NCBI RefSeq assembly: GCF_014654365.1
Contig: NZ_BNAY01000007.1
Coordinates: forward strand, 1-64,000
Direction: 5' to 3'
Length of the DNA stretch: 64,000 bases
Origin: Amycolatopsis oliviviridis
Lineage (GTDB): Bacteria > Actinomycetota > Actinomycetes > Mycobacteriales > Pseudonocardiaceae
The notes beneath the pieces are model-generated. The model ran no database searches. It worked only from the letters and a program-made list of their open reading frames with translations, and had not been told where the DNA came from. This document shows positions 57,201 to 64,000 of the stretch, piece by piece. The translations under genes were made by a program, and so were the position numbers. Position 1 is the stretch's first letter, and each line of letters opens with the position of its first letter.

Positions 57201-58589
57201 ATGCAACCGCAGCCCGCAGTGCCCGAATTGCCCGAGGACGCCACCGGCGGCCCCTCGGGTGTCGTGGCGTCGGCGGGTGAGGCGGAGACGTCCGAAGAGG
57301 TACCGGCCGAGGGCTGGACCGCCCTGCCGGAGACCGTGCGGGAGCGGATCGCCGAGCTCGCGGCCGCCGCCGTCGGCAAGCTGCCGGTTGCCGACGTGCC
57401 GAGGCAGTTGCGCCCGGTCGCGAAGTTCGCCCCGGCGAAACGCGCGAAACTCGGCGGGACGGCGTTGCTCACCGCGCTGGGGGAGTCGTCGCAGTTCCGG
57501 GTCGCCGTCACCGAATGGCTGCGCGACCACCGCAAAGACGCCCTGGACCCGAACGCCCCCGACTCCGTCGCCGCCGCGGCCGCCGCCGTGCTGCTGGGCG
57601 AGGCGGGCGCGGCCGGCCGGGTCCGGCTGGTGGCGAAGAACGCCGAGGAGACGGCGTTGCGTGCCGAACGCGACGCGGCCCTGGCCCGCAACCAGCGCCT
57701 CGAGACCGAACTGGCCCAGGTGCGCGAAGAACTGCGCGAGGCCAAGGAGATCGCCGGCGGCGCGCGAGGGGAACGCGACGCCGAAGTCGACAAATTGCTG
57801 AAGCGCCTGCGGGAGCAGGGTGTCCAGCTGCGTCAGGCCAAGGACGCGGTCGCGGAGGCGCACGCGCAGCTGGAAAGCGGAGGAGCCGAGCGCGCCGAGG
57901 AGATCAAGGCGCTGAAGGCCCAATTGGACCGTGAGAAGCAGCGTGTGGCGACAGAGCGGGTGCGGGCGGAGAAGGCCGTCACGGACGCCGAAATCGCCCG
58001 TCAGTCGGCGCGTGAGGCCCGTCAGGCGGACGAGGTCCGGCTCGGGCTGTTGCTGGACACCATCGAAGGCGCCGTCGGCGGGCTGCGCCGGGAGCTTTCG
58101 GTGAGCGCGCGCGGCCAGCGTCCGGCGGACATGGTCCGCGGCGCGACGTCGGGTCTGGGGGCGGGCGGCAAGATCCAGGACGTCACCGCGCTCGACAGGC
58201 ATCTCGCGCTGCCCAATGTGCACCTGATCGTCGACGGCTACAACGTCACGAAGACCGGGTACCCGGAAATGGCGTTGTCCGATCAGCGCGACCGGCTGAT
58301 CCACCAGCTTTCCGCGCTCGCCGCGCGGACCTCGGCCGAGGTGACCGTGGTGTTCGACGGCGCCGGCGTGCTGTCCGTGCCCGCGGCGGTACCGCGCGGG
58401 GTGCGGGTGCTGTTCTCCGAACGCGGCGTGCTCGCGGACGACGTCATCCGGTCCCTGGTCGCGGCGGAGCCGCCGGGGCGGCCGATGGTGGTCGCGAGCA
58501 CGGACCGGGCGGTGGCGGATTCGGTGCGGCGCAAGGGCGCGCATCCGGTGCCTTCGGCGGTTCTGGTGTCGCGGCTCAGCCGCGTTTAG
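57201..58589 (+). CDS. NYN-domain (PIN-like) RNA-binding protein
   Basis: 462 aa. A poorly conserved N-terminal helical part (about 1-150) precedes a long central coiled coil (about 160-290, RAERDAALARNQRLETELAQ). The C-terminal NYN domain of YacP type (about 335-460) has HLIVDGYNVTKTGYP and VTVVFDGAG, with the acidic residues of PIN-like nucleases (Asp in VDGYN, Asp in VFDG, and the ADDVIRSLV and STDRAV segments). Probably an RNase or RNA-processing factor. ATG 57201 has GGAG a few bases upstream. Ends Arg-Val-stop with GCGTTTAG, resembling the repeat-family edge. Confidence 0.85.
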   Translation: MQPQPAVPELPEDATGGPSGVVASAGEAETSEEVPAEGWTALPETVRERIAELAAAAVGKLPVADVPRQLRPVAKFAPAKRAKLGGTALLTALGESSQFRVAVTEWLRDHRKDALDPNAPDSVAAAAAAVLLGEAGAAGRVRLVAKNAEETALRAERDAALARNQRLETELAQVREELREAKEIAGGARGERDAEVDKLLKRLREQGVQLRQAKDAVAEAHAQLESGGAERAEEIKALKAQLDREKQRVATERVRAEKAVTDAEIARQSAREARQADEVRLGLLLDTIEGAVGGLRRELSVSARGQRPADMVRGATSGLGAGGKIQDVTALDRHLALPNVHLIVDGYNVTKTGYPEMALSDQRDRLIHQLSALAARTSAEVTVVFDGAGVLSVPAAVPRGVRVLFSERGVLADDVIRSLVAAEPPGRPMVVASTDRAVADSVRRKGAHPVPSAVLVSRLSRV

Positions 58590-58628
58590 CGGTACGGAAG
58601 CTCAGGTGACCGGGGAGGGCCGGAATGC

Positions 58629-58681
58629 GTTGTGAAAGCCACTTTCGCAACCTTCAACGTTGCGAAAGTGGCTTTCACAAC
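58629..58681. repeat. Palindrome with 23-bp perfect arms
   Basis: GTTGTGAAAGCCACTTTCGC (58629-58648 and on to 58651) and its exact complement (58659-58681) are separated by seven bases. It shares the GTGAAAG/CTTTCAC outer edge with the hairpin family. Located after the NYN gene, 50 bp before copy 5 of the main family, so two hairpins stand in tandem. Confidence 0.85.
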
Positions 58682-58730
58682 GTCACCGTCCCGTCAGAAC
58701 GCACCTGACCGGTGCACTTGCTCGCCTGAG

Positions 58731-58785
58731 GTACATGAAGGCCCCCTTCCTTGCGCCAGGCGCAAGGAAGGGGGCCTTCATGTAC
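58731..58785. repeat. Palindromic hairpin, GAAGGCCCCCTTCC family (copy 5)
   Basis: Arms GTACATGAAGGCCCCCTTCC and their complement enclose TTGCGCCAGGCGCAA. Together with the preceding palindrome it fills most of the gap between the NYN gene and the small CxxC gene, both on the plus strand. Confidence 0.85.
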
Positions 58786-58874
58786 TCGGGAACGAGCCCT
58801 GGCCACTCACGAGGCCGAAACTGTCGGTGGTCGCTCTTAATGTGCTCCTCACCACTGAAAGTGAGGAGCCCGAG

Positions 58875-59117
58875 ATGGACGACAAGGCCATCGCCGATAT
58901 AGCGGACATAGAGACGCTCGTCATCGACTGCGACCGGTGCGCTGTCCGCGGTGACGCATGTCATGACTGTGTCGTCAGTGTTCTCCTCGGCGCGCCACTC
59001 GCGCTCGAATGGGACTCCGACGAGCGGAAGGCGGTCGACGCGCTCGCCGAGGCCGGGATGGTCCCGCGCCTCCGGATGGTCGAGATCGTCGGTCAGGAGC
59101 GCCGGAGGTCGGCCTGA
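58875..59117 (+). CDS. Small CxxC-type protein of unknown function
   Basis: 80 aa. An acidic start (MDDKAIADIADIETLVI) is followed by CDRCAVRGDACHDC, which offers two CxxC pairs suited to zinc, and then LLGAPLALEWDSDERKAVDA and a basic end. Soluble. GAGGAG lies about 6 bases before the ATG. No named family recognised; its length and motif suggest a small zinc-ribbon protein conserved near the NlpC/P60 and pimB' genes of actinobacteria. Confidence 0.72.
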   Translation: MDDKAIADIADIETLVIDCDRCAVRGDACHDCVVSVLLGAPLALEWDSDERKAVDALAEAGMVPRLRMVEIVGQERRRSA

Positions 59118-59562
59118 GACACGCCGCGACCGGGACATTCGACGAGTGGTCGATCCGATCAGGTGAACGGTAGGTAGTCGAGATCAGCCCCAGGATGTAA
59201 CGCCCGTCACAACTTTCCGCTCATGCTGGTCCGAAGGTGTTTCGGCGCATCACTGAGAGTTTTTGCGGTGGGCATGGTGGACGCGGTGCCCATGGTTTCG
59301 TAACCTGTCCGAGATCTCGTGGCCGGAAGTCGTCGCCAGACGGCGACACGGGATCGCCACCGAAGCAGCTTTGTCGGGGAGCTGCACCGGAACCAGCCAC
59401 GCGCCAAACCTGTTGCGATAGCACTCGGCCAGGCGCGAGGCGGGAACGCGGGGAACCGCGCGGGCCTCACGGTCGGCGACGCGGCTCCGCGGAAGAGGGC
59501 CCCCGACCTCTTCGTCCCGGGTTTCGAGTCGGTGGCCGACAGCAAAGGAGACACGCGCGGCC
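59118..59562 (+). other. Long untranslated region before the NlpC/P60 gene
   Basis: 445 bases without a credible gene. Contents: a tandem GTAAC/GTCAC repeat at 59197-59214 and a further GTAACCTGT at 59300-59308; a small hairpin GGGCA/TGCCC around 59271-59290; and G-rich stretches later (GCGGGGAACCGCG) with a GAAGAGG/CCTCTTC stem near 59490-59512. The coding start is far from any likely promoter, so the mRNA probably has a long structured leader. I could not match it to a named riboswitch. Confidence 0.5.
59197..59214 (+). promoter_or_regulatory. Possible MtrA-type response-regulator site
   Basis: GTAACGCCC directly followed by GTCACAACT is a tandem 9-bp direct repeat. Actinobacterial MtrA is known to recognise loosely conserved 9-bp repeats of GTCACA/GTAAC type before cell-wall hydrolase genes. 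This site precedes an NlpC/P60 gene, so the fit is good but unproven. Confidence 0.5.
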
Positions 59563-60615
59563 GTGCAGTCGCATCCAGTCAAGCGCGTGGTGTCAGGAGC
59601 TTTGGCCGCGGCCGCGGTGATCACCGCAGTAACGGTCGCCCAGCCTGCTGCCACTGCAGCCCCAGCCCCCGCCCCCCAGCAGCCCCCCGCCGGCTCGGAC
59701 GCCCTCGCCAAGTACCGCGACCTCGCGGCGCAGGCGGAGAAGGCGAACGAAGACCTCCTCAAGGCGAAGGACGACCTCGCCGCGAAGCAGGGCGAGCTCG
59801 ACAAGGCCACCGCTGACGCCGCCGCCGCCAAGGACCTCGGCGTCAAGGCGGCCGGTGACGAGAAGACGTTCCAGGCCGAGGTGAACAAGTTCGCCGGCGC
59901 CTCCTTCACCAGCGGTGTGCAGCTGAACAAGCTGTCCTCGCTGCTGTCGGGCGCGTCGACCCAGGACTTCCTGGAGCGCTCCTCGGCGCTCGAGGTCCTC
60001 GCCGCGAACAAGAACACCGCCCTGAACAACCTGAGCGGCGCCGTCGCCCAGTCCGCGGCCGCCGCCAAGCAGGCCGCGGACGCCCAGGGCGTGGCCACCG
60101 CCGCCCGTGACACCGCCGCCAAGCTGACGACGGACATCGAGGCGCGCAAGAAGACGCTGGACGACCAGCTCAAGGAGATCCAGCGGGCCAGCGGCAACCT
60201 GAGTGCCGCGGACCGGAACGCCCAGAAGGACAAGGGCGGCGCGTTCCCCAACCTGCCCGCCCCGGGTCCCGCGGCCGCCGCGGCCCTCTCGGCCGCGAAG
60301 AGCAAGCTCGGCAGCCCCTACGACTGGGGTGCGACCGGTCCGTCCAGCTTCGACTGCTCCGGTCTGATGCTGTGGGCGTACAAGCAGGCGGGGCTCACCC
60401 TGCCGCGGTCGAGCCGTCAGCAGTCGACCTTCGGCGCCCCGGTGCAGAGGTCGCAGCTCCAGCCGGGCGACCTGGTGTTCTACAACTCACCGGTCTCGCA
60501 CGTGGGCATGTACGTCGGCAACGGCATGATGGTGCACGCGCCGACCACCGGTGACGTCGTCAAGGTGTCGCCGCTGCAGAACAACTACGTCGGCGCCCGT
60601 CGCCCGACGGCCTGA
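59563..60615 (+). CDS. Secreted NlpC/P60 peptidoglycan hydrolase
   Basis: 350-aa exported D,L-endopeptidase of the RipA/Rv2190c type. Signal peptide (VVSGALAAAAVITAVTVAQP, cleaved near residue 32), Pro/Ala linker, a long helical coiled-coil region (about 45-225) that may keep the enzyme inactive or dock it, and the C-terminal NlpC/P60 domain. Catalytic residues are Cys265 (SSFDCSGLMLWAYK), His313 (VSHVGMYVGN) and His325 (MVHAPTTGD). GTG start at 59563. It presumably cleaves stem peptides at cell separation. A hairpin terminator follows. Confidence 0.93.
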   Translation: MQSHPVKRVVSGALAAAAVITAVTVAQPAATAAPAPAPQQPPAGSDALAKYRDLAAQAEKANEDLLKAKDDLAAKQGELDKATADAAAAKDLGVKAAGDEKTFQAEVNKFAGASFTSGVQLNKLSSLLSGASTQDFLERSSALEVLAANKNTALNNLSGAVAQSAAAAKQAADAQGVATAARDTAAKLTTDIEARKKTLDDQLKEIQRASGNLSAADRNAQKDKGGAFPNLPAPGPAAAAALSAAKSKLGSPYDWGATGPSSFDCSGLMLWAYKQAGLTLPRSSRQQSTFGAPVQRSQLQPGDLVFYNSPVSHVGMYVGNGMMVHAPTTGDVVKVSPLQNNYVGARRPTA

Positions 60616-60624
60616 CGAACAGAC

Positions 60625-60663
60625 GAAAAGGGGCGGTGCCGCGCAAGCGGTGCCGCCCCTTTC
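60625..60663 (+). terminator. Intrinsic terminator after the NlpC/P60 gene
   Basis: A GAAAAGGGGCGGTGCCG arm pairs with CGGTGCCGCCCCTTTTC (two G-T pairs). It begins 9 bases after the stop and ends in a short T-run. Confidence 0.75.
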
Positions 60664-60692
60664 GCGTCTCCGGGGCCAAGTAGCCTGCAGGG

Positions 60693-61850
60693 GTGCTGAG
60701 GACCCTGCTGGTGACCAACGACTTCCCGCCCCGGCCGGGCGGCATCCAGAACTACCTGAACTCGCTGGCCACCCGCCTGCCCGCGGACGACCTCGTCGTC
60801 TACGCCCCGTCCTGGGAGTCGAGCACCGGCTCGCACGGCGAGTTCGACGCCGCCGCCCCGTTCGAGGTCGTGCGCCATCCGACGTCCCTGATGCTGCCGA
60901 CACCGGACGTGCTCAAGCGGGCGAAGGAGATCATGCGGGCCCGCGACTGCGAGGCCGTCTGGTTCGGTGCCGCCGCGCCGCTGGCGTTGCTGGGGCATCC
61001 GCTGCGGTCGGCGGGCGCCCGCCGGGTGCTGGCGTCGACGCACGGCCACGAGGTCGGCTGGTCGATGCTCCCGGGTTCCCGGCAGGCGTTGCGGCGGATC
61101 GGCGACACCGTCGACGTGATCACCTACGTCAGCAAGTACACGCGTTCCCGGTTTTCGGCGGCTTTCGGCCCGATGGCGGGGCTGGAGATGCTGCCGTGCG
61201 GCGTCGACACCGAGCTCTACCGGCCGGACGACGCCGCTGGCAAGGAGATCCGCGACCGGCACGGTCTCGGCGACCGGCCGACGATCGTCTGCGTTTCGCG
61301 GCTGGTGCCGCGCAAGGGCCAGGACATGCTCATCAAGATCCTGCCCGAACTCCGTGAGCGGATCCCGGACGTGGCGCTGCTGATCGTCGGCGGCGGCCCG
61401 TACCGCAAGACGCTCACCGGGCTCGTCGGGGCGCTGGGGGTCGAAGACAGCGTCGTCATCACCGGATCGGTGCCGTGGAAGGAGTTGCCCGCGCACTACA
61501 ACGCGGGCGACGTCTTCGCGATGCCGGCGCGGACGCGCGGTAAGGGCCTCGACGTCGAGGGATTGGGCATCGTGTACCTGGAAGCCTCGGCGACCGGGCT
61601 GCCGGTCGTCGCCGGGAATTCCGGCGGGGCGCCGGAAACGGTGCTGGACGAGGTCACCGGGCACGTCGTCGACGGCCGTGACGAACAGCAGCTGAGGGAC
61701 ACCCTGGCCGCGTTGCTGGCCGATCCGGTACGGGCGCGGCGCATGGGGGCCGCCGGCCGCGAATGGGTCGGCGAGAACTGGCGCTGGGACACCATGGCGG
61801 GCAGGCTTTCCGGCCTGCTCGACGGCGACCCGGTCGCGGCCGTGCGCTGA
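60693..61850 (+). CDS. pimB: Phosphatidylinositol mannoside alpha-1,6-mannosyltransferase PimB'
   Basis: GT-B fold, GT4-family glycosyltransferase, 385 aa, adding the second mannose from GDP-mannose in phosphatidylinositol mannoside synthesis on the inner membrane face. Motifs: NDFPPRPGGIQNYLNSLATR (acceptor loop), CVSRLVPRKGQDMLIK (nucleotide site) and the EX7E motif EGLGIVYLEASATGLPVV. GTG at 60693. Position after NlpC/P60 matches Rv2188c, which supports PimB' over other GT4 enzymes. Confidence 0.9.
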   Translation: MLRTLLVTNDFPPRPGGIQNYLNSLATRLPADDLVVYAPSWESSTGSHGEFDAAAPFEVVRHPTSLMLPTPDVLKRAKEIMRARDCEAVWFGAAAPLALLGHPLRSAGARRVLASTHGHEVGWSMLPGSRQALRRIGDTVDVITYVSKYTRSRFSAAFGPMAGLEMLPCGVDTELYRPDDAAGKEIRDRHGLGDRPTIVCVSRLVPRKGQDMLIKILPELRERIPDVALLIVGGGPYRKTLTGLVGALGVEDSVVITGSVPWKELPAHYNAGDVFAMPARTRGKGLDVEGLGIVYLEASATGLPVVAGNSGGAPETVLDEVTGHVVDGRDEQQLRDTLAALLADPVRARRMGAAGREWVGENWRWDTMAGRLSGLLDGDPVAAVR

Positions 61851-61854
61851 CGCG

Positions 61855-62478
61855 TCAGGGTTCGTAGCGCGCCGGGTGCTTCGGGTCGTCGACGCGGATG
61901 ACCACGTCGGACAACGCCGAGGGGTCGACTTCCTGTTCGTAGCGCTCGTAAGCGGGGAGCGCCCAGGCGTCGGGCACCCGCCGTTCGAGCGCGGCGGGTG
62001 AGAGCCACAGGTGCACGCTCAGGTCGAAGGCGAGCCCCGCGCCGAACAGGAATTCGCCGTCCAGCAGGACGACGCCGCCTTCGGGCAGTTCGACGCGTTC
62101 GGCCCGGGTGGCGCGATCGCGCACCGGATCCCACAGCGACGGCAGGACCAGGCCGCTGCCGTCTTCGGCGAGCGGATCGAGCACTTCGCGGCGCAGGGCG
62201 CCGAGGTCGAGCCAGTCGGTGTAGCGCGAGTCCGGGTCCTCTTTGCCGCGTTCGAAGCGCAGTGAGGCGGGGCGGAGGAAGTCGTTCGCCGAGATCCGCA
62301 GCGTCGCGTGACCGGCGACCCGCAAGGGATCGACCAGGGCGTCGGCGAGTTCTGTGGTTTCGGTCGCACCGGCCGCGCCGTCGACCGCGACCGCGATCCG
62401 GCGGCGGCCCGTGATCGCCGTGATGCGGTCGGTCAGTTCGGAGACCAGCAGAGCGGGAGAAATCGGACGGTAGCGCAC
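61855..62478 (-). CDS. Uridine-kinase-like protein with degenerate P-loop
   Basis: 207 aa, P-loop kinase fold resembling uridine kinase: a strand (RRIAVAVDG) before the loop, ISANDFLRPASLRFERG (substrate region), YTDWLDLGALRREVLDPL, and VVLLDGEFLFG (Walker-B-like). The Walker A loop reads GAAGATETTE, without the Lys of GxxxxGK[ST], so normal ATP hydrolysis is doubtful. GTG start at 62478 with GGAGG about 10 bases upstream. Convergent with pimB' (4-bp gap). May be a binding or regulatory protein rather than a kinase. Confidence 0.78.
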   Translation of the reverse strand: MRYRPISPALLVSELTDRITAITGRRRIAVAVDGAAGATETTELADALVDPLRVAGHATLRISANDFLRPASLRFERGKEDPDSRYTDWLDLGALRREVLDPLAEDGSGLVLPSLWDPVRDRATRAERVELPEGGVVLLDGEFLFGAGLAFDLSVHLWLSPAALERRVPDAWALPAYERYEQEVDPSALSDVVIRVDDPKHPARYEP

Positions 62479-62531
62479 AGGAAGAGATCCTCCACCCGGA
62501 CCGGTGACTGTCGCACGGTACACCCGGTGGG

Positions 62532-62957
62532 ATGATGGCCCGCGTGACCAAAGCAACGGCCAAAACAGCCGGAAGTGGTTGGCAGGTAGGCGTTTCCCAG
62601 ACGGTGCCGTACAGCGGCGCGCAGGTGTGGGACTTCCTGGTCGGACGCGAGGGCGTGGGGATCTGGCTCGGCCCGGGCGCCGAACTCGGCACCGAGCTGG
62701 GCGCGCCGTACGAGACGGCCAACGGGACGACCGGCGAGATCCGCGATCGTTCCGAAGGCGGCAAGCTCCGGCTGACCTGGCGGCCGAAGGACTGGGACCA
62801 CGACTCGACCCTGCAGATCACGGTGAGCGGCACCGAGCAGAAGACCACGCTCCGGTTCCACCAGGAATGGCTCGCGGGCGCCGACGAGCGCGAGGAACAG
62901 CGGGCATACTGGACCGAAGTGACCGAGCGAGTGGTGGCCGCGCTGGCCGAACGCTGA
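62532..62957 (+). CDS. SRPBCC-fold protein (AHSA1-like)
   Basis: 141 aa helix-grip fold: VSQTVPYSGAQVWDFLVG start, a central beta sheet (KLRLTWRPKDWDHDSTLQIT, KTTLRFHQEWLAG) and a long C-terminal helix (AYWTEVTERVVAALAER). Family proteins bind hydrophobic ligands or act as cochaperone-like factors. A GTG at 62544 after GGTGGG is an alternative start. Matches Rv2185c in synteny. Confidence 0.82.
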   Translation: MMARVTKATAKTAGSGWQVGVSQTVPYSGAQVWDFLVGREGVGIWLGPGAELGTELGAPYETANGTTGEIRDRSEGGKLRLTWRPKDWDHDSTLQITVSGTEQKTTLRFHQEWLAGADEREEQRAYWTEVTERVVAALAER

Positions 62958-62981
62958 CCGGAGCGCTGGGGAGGCGTACCG

Positions 62982-64000
62982 ATGGGGGCAGCAGAACAAC
63001 TCACGGCCCTGGCCGAGGATCTCGTCCAGGAACCGCACCGGGTCTCCGCGCTGCTGCGGGAAAGCGGCCGGGTCCAGAAGGTGCGCATGCCGCGCGGCCT
63101 GGCGGTCTGGATCGTCACCGGCCACGCCGAGGCCCGTGCCCTGCTCTCGGATCCCCGCCTGGGCAAGGACACCGGCGAGGTCCGGCGTCTCTTCGAACGC
63201 GACGGCTTCGAATCCGCCGGTGACGGCGCCGTCCGCGCGCTGACCGGGCATATGCTCAACTCGGATCCGCCGGACCACACGCGGCTGCGCAAACTGGTCA
63301 ACCAGGCCTTCACCTCGCGCACCGTTTCCCGGCTGCGGCCGAGGATCGAGCAGATCGCCGCGGAACTGCTGGACGGCATCGGCGACGCCGAGCGCGCCGA
63401 CCTGCTTCCCGCTTTCGCCGTCCCGTTGCCGATCAGGGTCATCTGCGAACTGCTCGGCGTCCACGCGGGCGACCAGCCGTCGTTCGCGAAGTGGTCGAAC
63501 ACGATGCTCGCCTGGTCGACGCCGGAGGAACTCCGCGCCGCGGCGCGGAAGATGCACGCGTACCTCGTCGACCTCATCGAGGAAAAGCGCGCCGAGCCCG
63601 CCGACGACCTGCTTTCCGGGCTGATCCACGCCAGCGACGAGGGCGACTCGCTTTCCGGGGAAGAACTGCTGTCGATGGCGTTCCTGCTGCTCGTGGCGGG
63701 GTTCGAGACGACGGTCAACTTGATCGCGAACAGCGTCTTCGCGCTGCTGCGGGAGCCGGAACAGCGGGCCGCGCTCAGGGCCGATCCCGCCCTGCTGCCC
63801 GGAGCGGTCGAGGAGTTCCTGCGTTACGACGGCGCGATCCACCTGGCGACCATCCGGTTCACCAGGGAAGCCGTCCAGGTCGGCGACGTCGAGATCCCGG
63901 CGGACGAGTTCGTGCTCGTCTCCCTGGTCGGCGCGAACCGGGACGCCGAACGCTTCGAAGACCCGGACCGGCTGGACGTCACGCGACCGGCGACCGGGCA
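62982..64000 (+). CDS. Cytochrome P450 (N-terminal 340 residues; cut by window end)
   Basis: Bacterial soluble P450, here truncated at the right border without a stop. Helix-I oxygen motif AGFETT at 239-244, ExxR at Glu278-Arg281 (EEFLRYD), SDPRLGKD and DPPDHTRLRKLVNQAF (C-helix Arg) earlier. The heme-Cys motif FGxGxHxCxG would lie beyond base 64000. Start ATG 62982 with GGGGAGG about 7 bases upstream. No ferredoxin gene is seen in the window. It looks like a secondary-metabolism or fatty-acid P450, but the substrate is unknown. Confidence 0.9.
   Translation, partial: MGAAEQLTALAEDLVQEPHRVSALLRESGRVQKVRMPRGLAVWIVTGHAEARALLSDPRLGKDTGEVRRLFERDGFESAGDGAVRALTGHMLNSDPPDHTRLRKLVNQAFTSRTVSRLRPRIEQIAAELLDGIGDAERADLLPAFAVPLPIRVICELLGVHAGDQPSFAKWSNTMLAWSTPEELRAAARKMHAYLVDLIEEKRAEPADDLLSGLIHASDEGDSLSGEELLSMAFLLLVAGFETTVNLIANSVFALLREPEQRAALRADPALLPGAVEEFLRYDGAIHLATIRFTREAVQVGDVEIPADEFVLVSLVGANRDAERFEDPDRLDVTRPATG

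Noticed and set aside
55386..58544. Minus-strand open frame continuing upstream of the exonuclease into the NYN gene
   Set aside because: The part beyond 57104 is antisense to the NYN gene and has no coding character. The exonuclease begins naturally at ATG 57104.
59250..59562. c-di-AMP (ydaO) riboswitch before the NlpC/P60 gene
   Set aside because: One G-rich block (GCGGGGAACCGC) resembles part of it, but the other invariant segments such as GGGGUGAAUC and CAGCUAACC are not found. Kept only as an unexplained leader.
1..64000. CRISPR arrays or tRNA genes
   Set aside because: The repeated elements are isolated palindromes without regular spacers. No cloverleaf with the T-loop GGTTCGAATCC-type sequence and anticodon stem was recognised.

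Overview
The window looks like chromosomal DNA from a high-GC actinomycete of the Amycolatopsis/Pseudonocardiaceae type. The grounds are very strong G/C at third codon positions, frequent GTG and TTG starts, an F420-type luciferase-like oxidoreductase, mycobacterial-style respiratory and mannoside genes, and families of long perfect intergenic palindromes. The genus is inferred. From memory, the gene order lipA, lipB, TIGR01777 epimerase, sucB, pepA, ilvE, cobT, DUF3043, HesB/ErpA, adoK, asnB, ctaC-ctaF, trpD, ctaE-qcrCAB, exonuclease/UvrC-like, NlpC/P60, pimB', SRPBCC follows the Rv2185c-Rv2218 stretch of Mycobacterium tuberculosis. This is a conserved core block with local insertions.

Layout. 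Bases 1-100 are the 3' end of a 5S rRNA gene and its terminator, so an rRNA operon ends here. From 192 to 3809 (minus) lies a probable operon: DedA, patatin phospholipase, L,D-transpeptidase, sirtuin. From 3.9 to 19 kb are lipoate and 2-oxoacid dehydrogenase functions (lipA, lipB, sucB E2, lpdA E3), PAP2, an epimerase, a beta-lactamase-fold hydrolase and pepA, with a TetR/LLM pair inside. From 19 to 28 kb are ilvE, cobT, an IspD-like cytidylyltransferase, a GntR regulator overlapping purC, and an aldo/keto reductase. From 28 to 44.5 kb is the cytochrome bcc-aa3 supercomplex (ctaC, ctaF, ctaE, qcrC, qcrA, qcrB) with erpA, adoK, asnB and trpD. A DMT transporter/GlxA/cupin/GlxA cassette interrupts it. 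From 55 to 64 kb the core resumes with an exonuclease-GIY-YIG fusion, an NYN protein, NlpC/P60, pimB', a uridine-kinase-like protein, SRPBCC and a cytochrome P450 cut by the window end.

The most interesting segment is 44604-54424, between qcrB and the exonuclease gene. It holds five minus-strand genes: a secreted 361-aa helical protein, two paralogous secreted proteins (helical ALF-type region, AbfB-like lectin, LGFP repeats), a secreted 1304-aa protein, and a 130-aa protein overlapping its 3' end by 4 bp. The 1304-aa protein has ALF-type repeats, a huge alanine-rich coiled coil and a C-terminal domain with the zinc-deaminase motifs HxE and PCxxC. It looks like a polymorphic deaminase toxin with its immunity protein and wall-binding partners. 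A long structured leader with tandem direct repeats precedes the group.

Two families of intergenic palindromes recur through the window: GTGAAGGCCCCCTTCCC-type hairpins, and GCGTTTAGTCCTCTGGATGCG-type inverted repeats that supply the stop codons of two genes. A 160-bp MITE-like palindrome flanked by CTAG sits exactly at the asnB stop codon.
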